A stretch of 64,000 nucleotides of DNA from Nonlabens sp. Hel1_33_55 (GCF_900101765.1 NZ_LT627735.1:1240001-1304000); one strand, 5' to 3'; shown: positions 52,383-60,331, counted from the first letter of the stretch. The notes: generated by a model not told the origin, from the sequence alone. Numbers and translations: made by a program.

Positions 52383-53095
52383 TCCACGATCAAATCCTTG
52401 GCGAGAAACCAGGTGTTTTTATTGTAGTACCAATTGCGCTCTGCTGGGATCTTAATACCGCCAATCATCTTTGGATCAGAAATGAGAATATATTCTCCAG
52501 AATCCTTTTTGATATTTCCGTTATCGTCGGTTTTGAAAAACTGATAGGCTTTGAGGGCAAAAGTGTCTGTATCAAAATAGAAGAACCAAACATCGCTGCC
52601 TACTTCTGGTGAGTATGTCACTTTTACCTTATAGGCATTTATATTCCAGAACCATACTTTTTCCACCTTATCATGGATGATGGTTCCTTCATCGTTGAGC
52701 TTCATAGGCAATCCATATAGATAGGTGTAGTAATCCTTCATCATCATGGCGCGATCTTTTTGCTCACTGGTTACACTTTCCAGCATTTGTCCATCTTTTA
52801 CCACAGTAACGGAATCCTTTTTTACGAAGTAACTATTTGATTCACTAACGGTTGTGGTTGTAAGAGAGAAAGCTTCCTTGGGCAGGTTGATCTGGATGGC
52901 ACTCAATCGATCTGGTTTTTCTGGCATGCTCATCATCACTTTAAAAGATGCGTCAAAAGTATCCCAATTACCGTTTGGATCATGATACTGAATGGACTTC
53001 TCAACAATTTCCTCGGCAGAAAATGGTACTGAACTTTGTTGTGAATTCGCTTTCGCGAAAACGAAAACCATTAATAATAAATAGGAATATTTCAT
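52379..53095 (-). CDS. DUF6503-like exported protein, paralogue 1
   Basis: A 238-residue protein with signal peptide MKYSYLLLMVFVFAKANSQ, whose C-region is written by a palindrome variant. The mature protein opens AEEIVEKSIQYHDPNGNWDT and carries YYTYLYGLPMKLNDEGTIIH and EVGSDVWFFYFDTDTFALKAY, shared with the gene at 53235, while the opening is shared with 11664. The fold may be LolA/LppX-like with a hydrophobic cavity, but this is inference. A TAATTTTG box ends 4 bp before the ATG. Confidence 0.72.
   Translation of the reverse strand: MKYSYLLLMVFVFAKANSQQSSVPFSAEEIVEKSIQYHDPNGNWDTFDASFKVMMSMPEKPDRLSAIQINLPKEAFSLTTTTVSESNSYFVKKDSVTVVKDGQMLESVTSEQKDRAMMMKDYYTYLYGLPMKLNDEGTIIHDKVEKVWFWNINAYKVKVTYSPEVGSDVWFFYFDTDTFALKAYQFFKTDDNGNIKKDSGEYILISDPKMIGGIKIPAERNWYYNKNTWFLAKDLIVD
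53048..53063. repeat. Dispersed palindrome copy 19 (one mismatch)
   Basis: CGCTTTCGCGAAAACG. It encodes VFAKA in the signal peptide of paralogue 1. Confidence 0.85.
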
Positions 53096-53099
53096 CTTT

Positions 53100-53107
53100 C
53101 AAAATTA
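53100..53107 (-). promoter_or_regulatory. Promoter -7 box of DUF6503-like paralogue 1, leaderless geometry
   Basis: TAATTTTG ends 4 bp before the ATG. Confidence 0.55.
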
Positions 53108-53234
53108 GGGGAAATTGAGATAGGATTTTTAACCTGCTGCTAAAGTCCGAAGAACGATCAGATCAGACGATTTTACCGAAAATGTTACTATCTCAAGGAT
53201 TTATAAAATTTATTTAGATCAACGTAAATACGTA

Positions 53235-53963
53235 TCAATCCACTATGGTATCAGTAGCGAGGTATTTGTTATCCTTATTGTAGTACCACACGCGCACTTT
53301 TGGCATTTTGATGCCATTGATCTTAAACTCTTCAGACAGTAGGATGTATTCACCAGTTTTTGGATTCTTTATTCTAGGTTCCTTTTGTCTGTAAAATTGA
53401 TAGGCTTCCATGCGATAAGTTTTGGGATCAAAATAGAAGAACCAGATATCACTTCCCACGCTGGGATCGTAGTCCGCACGCAGGACTAGGTACTCTTTGT
53501 CGTTGAGTGTTTTACGTTCCGTTTCATAAGAAATCACGGTTCCTTTATCCTTTAATTTCATGGGCAATCCGTATAAATAGGTATAATAATTCTTCATGAA
53601 TCCAGCGCGTTTTGCGTCTTCTGGAGTAATATTTATGATGCTATCAGGTTTGCTCAAGTCCATTTTAGCAACCGTAGCGCTATCCTTAAATACGCGATAC
53701 TCATTGACTATATCACCTCGCTTTGAGATTAATTCAAAACTTTTGGCAGGCAGGTTGATATCCACATAACTGGTTTGTTCTTCAGTATCGGGCATCATGG
53801 TTACTATTTCTAAACTCCCTACAAATTCCTTCCAATTACCTTCAGGGTCGTGGTAGGCAATGGCTTTTTCCAGTAATTGCGGTCCTGTAAGTTGTAATGA
53901 AGTTTGTTGAGAGTACGCTTTCGCGAAAGCGATCAAAACCAAAAATAAGTAGCTGTGTTTCAT
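53235..53963 (-). CDS. DUF6503-like exported protein, paralogue 2
   Basis: A 242-residue protein, closely parallel to the 52379 gene: signal peptide MKHSYLFLVLIAFAKAYSQ, mature AIAYHDPEGNWKEFVGSLEI, YYTYLYGLPMKLKDKGTVIS, SVGSDIWFFYFDPKTYRMEA and a C-terminal YYNKDNKYLATDTIVD-type end. It is a tandem duplicate of its neighbour with a 139-bp spacer. An exact palindrome writes its signal-peptide c-region. Ligand unknown. Confidence 0.72.
   Translation of the reverse strand: MKHSYLFLVLIAFAKAYSQQTSLQLTGPQLLEKAIAYHDPEGNWKEFVGSLEIVTMMPDTEEQTSYVDINLPAKSFELISKRGDIVNEYRVFKDSATVAKMDLSKPDSIINITPEDAKRAGFMKNYYTYLYGLPMKLKDKGTVISYETERKTLNDKEYLVLRADYDPSVGSDIWFFYFDPKTYRMEAYQFYRQKEPRIKNPKTGEYILLSEEFKINGIKMPKVRVWYYNKDNKYLATDTIVD
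53916..53931. repeat. Dispersed palindrome copy 20 (exact)
   Basis: Exact 16-mer encoding AFAKA in the signal peptide of DUF6503-like paralogue 2. Confidence 0.95.
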
Positions 53964-53973
53964 ATATCTAAAA

Positions 53974-54003
53974 TATAAAACCCTTCAGAATTCTGAAGGG
54001 TTT
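53974..54003 (-). terminator. Terminator of the ferredoxin gene
   Basis: A 26-bp perfect palindrome (53978-54003, EcoRI site at the centre) followed by TATATTTT on the minus strand. Confidence 0.75.
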
Positions 54004-54029
54004 CTAATCAAATTATGATTTTGTGCAAT

Positions 54030-54380
54030 CTAGTTCTTATGCATAAATGCCTGCTTAGCCCTAAGTACGGCCTCGCTTTCTACCACATCTTCATCAGGTA
54101 CGCAGCAATCTACCGGGCAAACCGCAGCACATTGAGGCTCTTCATGAAAACCTACACATTCCGTACACTTGTCTGGAACGATGTAGTAGAACTCATCGCT
54201 TACAGGTTCTTGGGTTTCATTAGAATCTACTTCTTTACCGCTGGGCAGTACGACATTGCCGTCCAGGTCAGTTCCATCTGCATATCTCCAGTCATCTGCC
54301 GCCTCATAGATTGCCGTGTTGGGACATTCTGGTTCGCAGGCGCCGCAGTTGATACATTCGTCTGTGATGATGATCGCCAT
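54030..54380 (-). CDS. 4Fe-4S dicluster ferredoxin
   Basis: A 116-residue ferredoxin. The first cluster motif is CINCGACEPECP (C-x2-C-x2-C-x3-C) near the N-terminus. The second is CTECVGFHEEPQCAAVCPVDCC, with the extended spacing of bacterial 7Fe/8Fe ferredoxins. An Asp/Glu-rich insertion separates them. It is adjacent to, and divergent from, an acyl-CoA reductase, a standing pair in Bacteroidota that suggests electron supply or coregulation, though this is not proven. Promoter boxes of the two genes overlap (see 54393 and 54403). Confidence 0.92.
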   Translation of the reverse strand: MAIIITDECINCGACEPECPNTAIYEAADDWRYADGTDLDGNVVLPSGKEVDSNETQEPVSDEFYYIVPDKCTECVGFHEEPQCAAVCPVDCCVPDEDVVESEAVLRAKQAFMHKN

Positions 54381-54392
54381 AGCTGTTTTCTT

Positions 54393-54400
54393 TACTTTTG
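54393..54400 (+). promoter_or_regulatory. Promoter -7 box of the acyl-CoA reductase
   Basis: TACTTTTG ends 17 bp before the TTG start at 54418; predicted 5' leader about 10-12 nt. Confidence 0.6.
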
Positions 54401-54402
54401 TG

Positions 54403-54410
54403 CAAAAATA
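54403..54410 (-). promoter_or_regulatory. Promoter -7 box of the ferredoxin gene
   Basis: TATTTTTG followed by C, on the minus strand, 22 bp before the ATG at 54380. It is only 2 bp from the opposed box at 54393. Confidence 0.6.
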
Positions 54411-54417
54411 AGATTCA

Positions 54418-55536
54418 TTGCCTGTTAAGCCAATTAATACCTCGTTAAATGATAGAGTTTCCGCTTTCGCGAAAGCGGGAAATATTCTATCTCAATACCT
54501 AACCACCGACCACAGTAAGATCGACATCAACGAGAACCTGTGGGACATCACCATCAAACAGACCCTAACTCTGGCTGAGCAGAAAAACTCGTGGTTCACG
54601 CGTGATAACCTGCTCTATGCACTGGAACAATGGTCGAAGGCCTTGACCGAAGAAAATCTCAGCGACTGGCTGAAACCTTATCATTTAGAGAACGTGACTC
54701 CCAAAAAAGTAGCCGTTATTGCTGCTGGAAATATTCCGTTAGTGGGTTTTCACGATGTGCTGTGCATCATCTTGACTGGACATTTTGCGCAAATCAAAAC
54801 CAGTAGCAATGATGATGTTTTGCTACCCATGATGTTAAAATTGGCGGGTGCAGACCTTCCAGCATTGGAAAACTCCTATGAATTTACAGATGGAAGACTA
54901 ACCGATTTTGATGCGGTGATCGCTACTGGTAGTAATAATACGGCACGATACTTTGAACATTATTTTGGCAAGAAGCCAAACATCATAAGAAAGAATCGCA
55001 ATTCTATTGCCGTATTGACTGGTAATGAAACGCATGAGCAGCTGGTGGCATTGAGCGATGATGTGTTTTTGTTTTTTGGATTGGGTTGTCGCAGTGTGAG
55101 CCATTTAAAAGTCCCAAGCGATTATGATTTTGACGCATTTTTCAAGGCGATGTATGAGAAAAGGGAATTGATTAATTACATCAAGTACTCTAACAATTAC
55201 GATTACAACAAGGCTGTTTATTTAATGAGCGAGTTTAAATTGCTCGATAATGAATTTCTCATCATCAAGGAAGAGATTGAAAGCTATGCCTCGCCTATCG
55301 CATCGTTGGGATACAGCTATTATTCCAGTGATGAAGAAATACAGAACGAAATTCACACAAATGCCGAAGATCTTCAATGCGTTGTAGCGGATTCAGAAAT
55401 ACAAAAAACATTGCAACCTGTCGTTGGTGAACTGGCGGCTCCACAGTTGGTAGATTTTGGTGAAACGCAAAAACCTGCATTGGATGATTATGCTGATGGT
55501 CTGGATACGATTCATTTTCTGTTGACATTATCTTAA
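54418..55536 (+). CDS. Acyl-CoA reductase (LuxC-like)
   Basis: A 372-residue protein of the LuxC/acyl-CoA reductase family (VAVIAAGNIPLVGFHDVLCI near residue 100, IATGSNNTARYFEHYFGKKP, RNSIAVLTGNET, and the candidate active Cys in LGCRSVSHLKVP). It uses a TTG start; no ATG lies in frame before the conserved region. It is upstream of serC, a gene order common in Flavobacteriia. The natural product, perhaps a fatty aldehyde, is unknown. An exact palindrome is read as AFAKA within the first 20 residues. Confidence 0.85.
   Translation: MPVKPINTSLNDRVSAFAKAGNILSQYLTTDHSKIDINENLWDITIKQTLTLAEQKNSWFTRDNLLYALEQWSKALTEENLSDWLKPYHLENVTPKKVAVIAAGNIPLVGFHDVLCIILTGHFAQIKTSSNDDVLLPMMLKLAGADLPALENSYEFTDGRLTDFDAVIATGSNNTARYFEHYFGKKPNIIRKNRNSIAVLTGNETHEQLVALSDDVFLFFGLGCRSVSHLKVPSDYDFDAFFKAMYEKRELINYIKYSNNYDYNKAVYLMSEFKLLDNEFLIIKEEIESYASPIASLGYSYYSSDEEIQNEIHTNAEDLQCVVADSEIQKTLQPVVGELAAPQLVDFGETQKPALDDYADGLDTIHFLLTLS
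54462..54477. repeat. Dispersed palindrome copy 21 (exact)
   Basis: Exact 16-mer near the 5' end of the acyl-CoA reductase gene, read as AFAKA. Confidence 0.95.
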
Positions 55537-55607
55537 AAACTTATGGCTTTCATAACACAGTTAAAGTGCCATTTTTGCACTTTTGTACAAACGTAAAAAC
55601 CACTTTC

Positions 55608-56669
55608 ATGCTTAAGTATAATTTTAGCGCAGGACCTTGTGTACTGCCTCAAGAAGTTCTCAAAAAAGCAGCAGACGCTGTCCTCAATTTCAATGACTTA
55701 AGCATCCTTGAAATCTCTCACCGTAGTAAAGATTTTATTGCTGTGATGGATAAAGCCCAATCGCTAGCATTAGAGCATTTAGGTTTGACCGGTAAAGGCT
55801 ACTCTGCTCTTTATTTGGGTGGTGGCGCAAGTATGCAATTCTTAATGGTTGCATACAATTTATTGGAGAAAAAAGCAGCTTATCTAGAGACTGGAACATG
55901 GTCAGTAAAGGCGATTAAAGAAGCGAAGATGTTCGGTGAAGTCGATGTTATTGCGTCTTCCAAAGACCAAAACTTCAACTACATTCCTAAGGATTATAAA
56001 GTTCCTAGCGATGCAGACTACTTTCACTTCCAGACCAACAACACTATTTTTGGAACGCAATTGCAGGACACGCCTGACGTGGGTGTGCCTTTGGTTTGTG
56101 ATATGAGTAGCGATATTATGTCTCGCCAGCGCGATTTTGAAAAGTATGATTTGATTTATGCTGGTGCCCAAAAGAATATGGGTCCTGCAGGAACAACCTT
56201 AATCGTAGTCAAGGATGATATTTTAGGAAAAGTATCTCGCCAGATTCCTTCAATGTTGAACTACAAGGTTCATATTGAGAAAGAATCTATGTTCAATACG
56301 CCTCCAGTATTCCCTATTTATGCTACCATGTTGACTTTGGAATGGCTTAAAGATAATGGCGGTATTCCTGCCATTGAAAAGATCAATAACCAGAAAGCAG
56401 AATTGGTGTACAGCGAGATTGATAGGAATCCGCTATTTACTGGTTTTGTAACTAATAAAGAAGACCGTTCTAAAATGAATGCGACGTTTTCATTACACGA
56501 TGAATCGTTAGCGGAGCGTTTCAACGCGATGGTTAAGGAAGCTGGTATCAATGGCCTTAATGGACACAGGTCTGTTGGCGGTTACCGCGCCAGTATGTAT
56601 AACGCTTTGAGCGTTGAGAGTGTACAGACACTAGTCGATACAATGAAAGAATTAGAGCGTACGGCTTAA
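55608..56669 (+). CDS. serC: Phosphoserine aminotransferase
   Basis: About 353 residues from the ATG at 55608. The longer frame carries a leader that would include the promoter region; the family N-terminus KYNFSAGPCVLPQEV begins one residue after this ATG. The PLP lysine is in IYAGAQKNMGPAGTTL, with the phosphate site in LGGGASMQF and the GHRSVGGYRASMYNA motif. It catalyses the second step of serine synthesis; serA follows after two orphan genes. Confidence 0.96.
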   Translation: MLKYNFSAGPCVLPQEVLKKAADAVLNFNDLSILEISHRSKDFIAVMDKAQSLALEHLGLTGKGYSALYLGGGASMQFLMVAYNLLEKKAAYLETGTWSVKAIKEAKMFGEVDVIASSKDQNFNYIPKDYKVPSDADYFHFQTNNTIFGTQLQDTPDVGVPLVCDMSSDIMSRQRDFEKYDLIYAGAQKNMGPAGTTLIVVKDDILGKVSRQIPSMLNYKVHIEKESMFNTPPVFPIYATMLTLEWLKDNGGIPAIEKINNQKAELVYSEIDRNPLFTGFVTNKEDRSKMNATFSLHDESLAERFNAMVKEAGINGLNGHRSVGGYRASMYNALSVESVQTLVDTMKELERTA

Positions 56670-56715
56670 TCTGATTATGGTTTCGTTTTCCAATAATTTT
56701 GATGATCACAGAATT

Positions 56716-56838
56716 ATGTTAGTAAATATAGAAATGCAGGTAAGAAAAAAATACCGACGCATATCCACACAAATAAGAGATGCCGCCGATAAATGGCTGG
56801 ACAAGAAAACAGCGCCTTATGGTGGCTTTAAAAAATGA
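56716..56838 (+). CDS. Candidate 40-residue basic protein, unrecognised
   Basis: A short frame starting with ATG at 56716 and ending in TGA at 56838, where it overlaps the next gene's ATG by 4 bp. The product is basic (about a quarter Lys/Arg) and helix-forming in the middle (ISTQIRDAADKWLDKKTAPY). The coupling overlap is the main evidence for a real gene. There is no recognised family, and it may be a gene fragment. Confidence 0.35.
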   Translation: MLVNIEMQVRKKYRRISTQIRDAADKWLDKKTAPYGGFKK

Positions 56839-57527
56839 CCAGAATAGCGAAGTTTTTATTTTTTGCCATAGTAGTGTCAAGTTGCTCTGGTCAAGAAAAT
56901 CTTAGAGAATATTACTATTCTATAGGGGACAAAGAACAAATCCAAATTTATCAATATGTCGATAAATTCGATACCGAAAATATTGAGTATTGGAAAGTAA
57001 CAGGTAGTCCTACAACGAAAACTATTTTGACTGAGTCGTTTAATAGTGATTTCGAACTTTATAATATTTTTGAAGAACATCTAGATGATAAGGGAGCTGC
57101 TGTATTCAGATACGCGGATTTTCAAATTAAGAAAAATGAATCAAGTATAAGAATAAATGGAACCGTAATTGACTCTATGGTTTTCAAATGGTTGGACAGC
57201 GAAAAATATCAATATTCTATCAATTATCTTGATCCAGCATTTGGTGAAATGAATTTTTTAAAGAAACGAACTTTAGACGAATTTGTAGATTTCACATTAT
57301 TTGAAACAGAGTATGAAACAGCAAAATTCAAAGATGAATATGAGATGATTCAGCTCAATGCTAATGAGGTTTACAAATTTTATCAATTTACTTATTATGC
57401 AAGAAATATTGGAATGGTAAAATATGAAAGGTTTTATCCTGATGGTAGGAAAGTACAATTAGAATTAAAGCAAATTTTAACTAACGATGAATTCGAGAAA
57501 CTTAAATTAAATGTCTCAAATAATTAG
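56835..57527 (+). CDS. Orphan lipoprotein between serC and serA
   Basis: A 230-residue lipoprotein (signal MTRIAKFLFFAIVVSSC). The mature part is rich in Tyr, Phe, Glu and Asp, with a repetitive strand pattern (YYYSIGDKEQIQIYQYVDKF, EYWKVTGSPTTKTILTESF, IGMVKYERFYPDGRKVQLEL). This resembles small exported beta-sandwich or WG/MORN-like proteins, but no family is clear. It is AT-rich relative to serC and serA and lacks the dispersed palindrome. It is coupled to the 40-residue gene upstream. Confidence 0.55.
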   Translation: MTRIAKFLFFAIVVSSCSGQENLREYYYSIGDKEQIQIYQYVDKFDTENIEYWKVTGSPTTKTILTESFNSDFELYNIFEEHLDDKGAAVFRYADFQIKKNESSIRINGTVIDSMVFKWLDSEKYQYSINYLDPAFGEMNFLKKRTLDEFVDFTLFETEYETAKFKDEYEMIQLNANEVYKFYQFTYYARNIGMVKYERFYPDGRKVQLELKQILTNDEFEKLKLNVSNN

Positions 57528-57630
57528 ATAATTATATTCAAGTTCAGTTATTCTAAGACGACATTGAAAAATAAAAATTAATTGCAGACCATGAATTGAA
57601 TAGATTCTTACCTGCACAGTAAAATATATT

Positions 57631-58590
57631 ATGAGCAAAAAAGTACTCGCCAACGATGGCGTTTCCCAAAGCGGAATTGATAAGTTAGAAGCAGCTGGAT
57701 ACGAGGTAATCACCACAAATGTGGCTCAAGATCAATTGCAGGATTATATCAACAAGCATGAAATTGATGTATTGCTGGTGCGTTCTGCAACCACAGCACG
57801 TCAGGATTTGATTGACAACTGCCCTACTCTTAAAATCATAGGTCGTGGTGGTGTTGGTATGGATAACATCGATGTTCAATATGCTCGTGATAAAGGATTG
57901 AAAGTCGTCAACACACCAGCAGCTAGTAGTGCCAGTGTGGCTGAGCTTGTTTTTGCTCACCTTTACGGTGGTGTGAGGTTCCTATACGATTCCAACAGAA
58001 ACATGCCGCTAGAAGGCGACAGCAACTTTAAAGGCTTGAAAAAAGCCTATGCAAAAGGTGTTGAACTAAGAGGTAAAACCATCGGGATTATTGGAATAGG
58101 CCGCATAGGTCAAGAGGTTGCAAAAATTGCAGCTGGTGTAGGAATGAAGGTAGTCGCTCACGACAGCTTTGCAGAAAAGGCACCGACAGTTTCTTGGAAA
58201 TTATTTGACGGTCAGGAAATCAAAGTGGAAATACCACTTGTTGAAAAAGACGAATTATTGAAGACGGCAGATTTTATCTCGCTTCACGTTCCTGCACAGA
58301 AGGATTATGTTCTAGGCAAGAAGGAATTTGGAATGATGAAGAAAGGTGCAGCCGTGGTCAATGCCGCTCGTGGTGGTGTTCTTGATGAAGTTGCACTCGT
58401 TGAAGCCTTAGAAAACGAGCATTTGAGTTTTGCCGCTTTGGATGTGTTTGAAAAAGAACCAGCTCCAGAAGTAACTCTTATGATGAACAGCAAATTATCA
58501 CTGACTCCGCACATTGGAGCTGCAACTAATGAAGCTCAAGATCGTATAGGTGAAGAACTAGCAGATCAGATCATCGCAATATTGGATTAA
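57631..58590 (+). CDS. serA: D-3-phosphoglycerate dehydrogenase, short form
   Basis: A 319-residue NAD-dependent enzyme for the first step of serine synthesis. Motifs are IIGRGGVGMDNIDVQYA, the NAD site GIIGIGRIGQEVAKI, NAARGGVLDE with the catalytic Arg, ALDVFEKEPAPE with Glu, and SLTPHIGAATNEAQDRI with the catalytic His. It lacks the regulatory ACT or ASB domain, so it would not be inhibited by serine in the E. coli way. It is followed by a terminator. Confidence 0.95.
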   Translation: MSKKVLANDGVSQSGIDKLEAAGYEVITTNVAQDQLQDYINKHEIDVLLVRSATTARQDLIDNCPTLKIIGRGGVGMDNIDVQYARDKGLKVVNTPAASSASVAELVFAHLYGGVRFLYDSNRNMPLEGDSNFKGLKKAYAKGVELRGKTIGIIGIGRIGQEVAKIAAGVGMKVVAHDSFAEKAPTVSWKLFDGQEIKVEIPLVEKDELLKTADFISLHVPAQKDYVLGKKEFGMMKKGAAVVNAARGGVLDEVALVEALENEHLSFAALDVFEKEPAPEVTLMMNSKLSLTPHIGAATNEAQDRIGEELADQIIAILD

Positions 58591-58610
58591 TCGCTCAAAA
58601 TTACTTTTAC

Positions 58611-58637
58611 AAACGCGCCTATAACAGGCGCGTTTTT
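58611..58637 (+). terminator. Intrinsic terminator after serA
   Basis: A 10-bp perfect stem AAACGCGCCT/AGGCGCGTTT with a 5-nt loop and T run. Confidence 0.9.
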
Positions 58638-58732
58638 GTATTGTATAAAAATGAATGAATAACTAAAAATCTACGTTTTTCACTTCTATACTATTGACTC
58701 TAAAATGTTTACCTTTATTCAAACAGATAATC

Positions 58733-59110
58733 ATGATTAAATTAGTCTCCAGAGATAATCCCGACATTCTTGCCTTCAAAGTTAAAAATGAGGTAGACCA
58801 GGAAGATGTAGATTGGTTGGTAGAAAGAATAGGTCAGAAGTATAGCAAAACGCAAAACTCTGTCTCAGTATATGTGGAGTTTGAAAATTTTGAAGAGATA
58901 ACCTTGAGTAGCTCTTGGAAATATTTGAAAATGTTACTCGAATACACTTTCAAGCTAATTAAAAAGGTTGACAAATTAGCAGCGATAACCTCTAGTAAAG
59001 CCCTTAGAAAAAAATTATCTGCGGAATTCTTCCTTATCCCAAACGTTCAATGTAAAACTTTTCAAGAAAGTGAATGTGATCAAGCCGTTGAATGGTTGGA
59101 AAATATTTAG
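58733..59110 (+). CDS. SpoIIAA-like STAS/SEC14-type small protein
   Basis: About 125 residues from the ATG at 58733. Its pattern (ILAFKVKNEVDQEDVDWLVE, SVYVEFENFEEITLSSSWKY, KLAAITSSKALRKKLSAEFF, then CKTFQESECDQAVEWL) is the SpoIIAA-like alpha/beta fold found in many Bacteroidota. The family's role is unsettled. An upstream Met would add 13 unsupported residues. It is monocistronic. Confidence 0.75.
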   Translation: MIKLVSRDNPDILAFKVKNEVDQEDVDWLVERIGQKYSKTQNSVSVYVEFENFEEITLSSSWKYLKMLLEYTFKLIKKVDKLAAITSSKALRKKLSAEFFLIPNVQCKTFQESECDQAVEWLENI

Positions 59111-59182
59111 TATATAAAATTGAGCAATCTCTACTAAATTACTGATGGTATTTAACGTTTTTTAATAGGATTATGGGGAACA

Positions 59183-59198
59183 CGCTTTCGCGAAAGCG
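59183..59198. repeat. Dispersed palindrome copy 22 (exact)
   Basis: Exact 16-mer, intergenic, 70 bp upstream of the DUF937 gene. Confidence 0.95.
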
Positions 59199-59268
59199 GA
59201 AATAATACAAACTTCCTACAAAAAGGTTCTTTCATAATTCGTATTTTCAAACCTAAAATCAACCAACA

Positions 59269-59910
59269 ATGGCTTCCATACTAGACCTTTTACAAACTGA
59301 GATGGGACAGACGCTTATCAATGGCGCTGCCCGTAAAACAAACACATCACCAGATAAAACTGCAAACGTACTTTCCCAAGCAATGCCTCTTATATTAGGC
59401 GCCATGCAGCGCAACGCAAAAACACCTGAAGGTGCTGCGTCTTTATCAAATGCCTTGAGTGACTCACGCCACAATGGTGGTGTTCTAGAAATGTTAGGTG
59501 GTTTATTCGGCGATGGACCTGGTAGTCCAGAAGAATTAGAACAAGATGGCGCTGGAATATTGAAACACGTATTAGGCGGCAAGCAACCACAGGTAGAAAG
59601 TGCAATTTCTAGCTCTAGTGGAGTCGATATGCAATCTGTAGGACAAATTATTAAAATTGCTGCTCCCATCATTATGGGGCTTCTTGGTAAGCAAAAGCAA
59701 GAAAAACAAATAAGTCAAAACGGTATAGGCGATCTTTTAGGGTCTGTATTAGGTCAATCAGGAAGTCATGACCAGTCTTTCTTGACGACTATCCTGGATG
59801 CAGACGGTGATGGCAGTATTATTGATGATGTTGCAGGAATGGTGTTAGGCGGTGATAAAAAGAAAAAAGGTGGACTAGGCGGCATGCTGGGTGGTCTTTT
59901 TGGAAAATAA
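59269..59910 (+). CDS. DUF937 domain protein
   Basis: A 213-residue soluble protein. The DUF937 opening is SILDLLQTEMGQTLINGAAR, then LSQAMPLILGAMQRNAKTPE, and a Gly/Asp-rich hinge. The C-terminal part ends with GGLGGMLGGLFGK, a flexible tail. The family has a spectrin-like, self-associating character and unknown function. Two small envelope genes follow, the first 7 bp after its stop. Confidence 0.85.
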   Translation: MASILDLLQTEMGQTLINGAARKTNTSPDKTANVLSQAMPLILGAMQRNAKTPEGAASLSNALSDSRHNGGVLEMLGGLFGDGPGSPEELEQDGAGILKHVLGGKQPQVESAISSSSGVDMQSVGQIIKIAAPIIMGLLGKQKQEKQISQNGIGDLLGSVLGQSGSHDQSFLTTILDADGDGSIIDDVAGMVLGGDKKKKGGLGGMLGGLFGK

Positions 59911-59917
59911 AATAAAG

Positions 59918-60331
59918 ATGAGAAGCATACTGGGTACGATTTGTTTATTAATAAGCATCATATGGATCGCATCCAGTTGTGGATCTCAAAATAGCACTAC
60001 TACAGAGCGCAGTCCAGAGGTTATAAATGATACGATCAGGATTGCAAATGATAGCCTTGAGTATGAAGTAATCATCATTGAGCCTGGTTTTAATTCATGG
60101 CTTGCTACTCAACCACCTCAAGAATTTAGAGCTAAAAGTTCGATGGATATTACCAACGATATCAAGATACCCTTGTATAATTTAAGGGTGAATCAGCCGC
60201 TTCAATACGATCCTAATCTCTATCCTTTTAGGATCGATTATGATCCATCCATCGATTATGGTCTGGAAGTCACTTATCTTTTATTTAATTACTTTAAATT
60301 CTTTGAGCAACGATTTAATCAACGTTTGTAG
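59918..60331 (+). CDS. DUF6146-like lipoprotein
   Basis: About 137 residues from the ATG at 59918. Lipoprotein signal ends WIASSC. The mature part has the motif YEVIIIEPGFNSWLATQPP and ends with a Tyr/Asp-rich YDPSIDYGLEVTYLLFNYF, which I associate with DUF6146. The following DUF6787-like gene starts 14 bp on with its own promoter, so the two are an uneven pair. Function unknown. Confidence 0.65.
   Translation: MRSILGTICLLISIIWIASSCGSQNSTTTERSPEVINDTIRIANDSLEYEVIIIEPGFNSWLATQPPQEFRAKSSMDITNDIKIPLYNLRVNQPLQYDPNLYPFRIDYDPSIDYGLEVTYLLFNYFKFFEQRFNQRL

Noticed and set aside
54015..54428. 137-residue plus-strand frame opposite the ferredoxin
   Set aside because: It overlaps ferredoxin cysteine motifs and the divergent promoters; a shadow frame.
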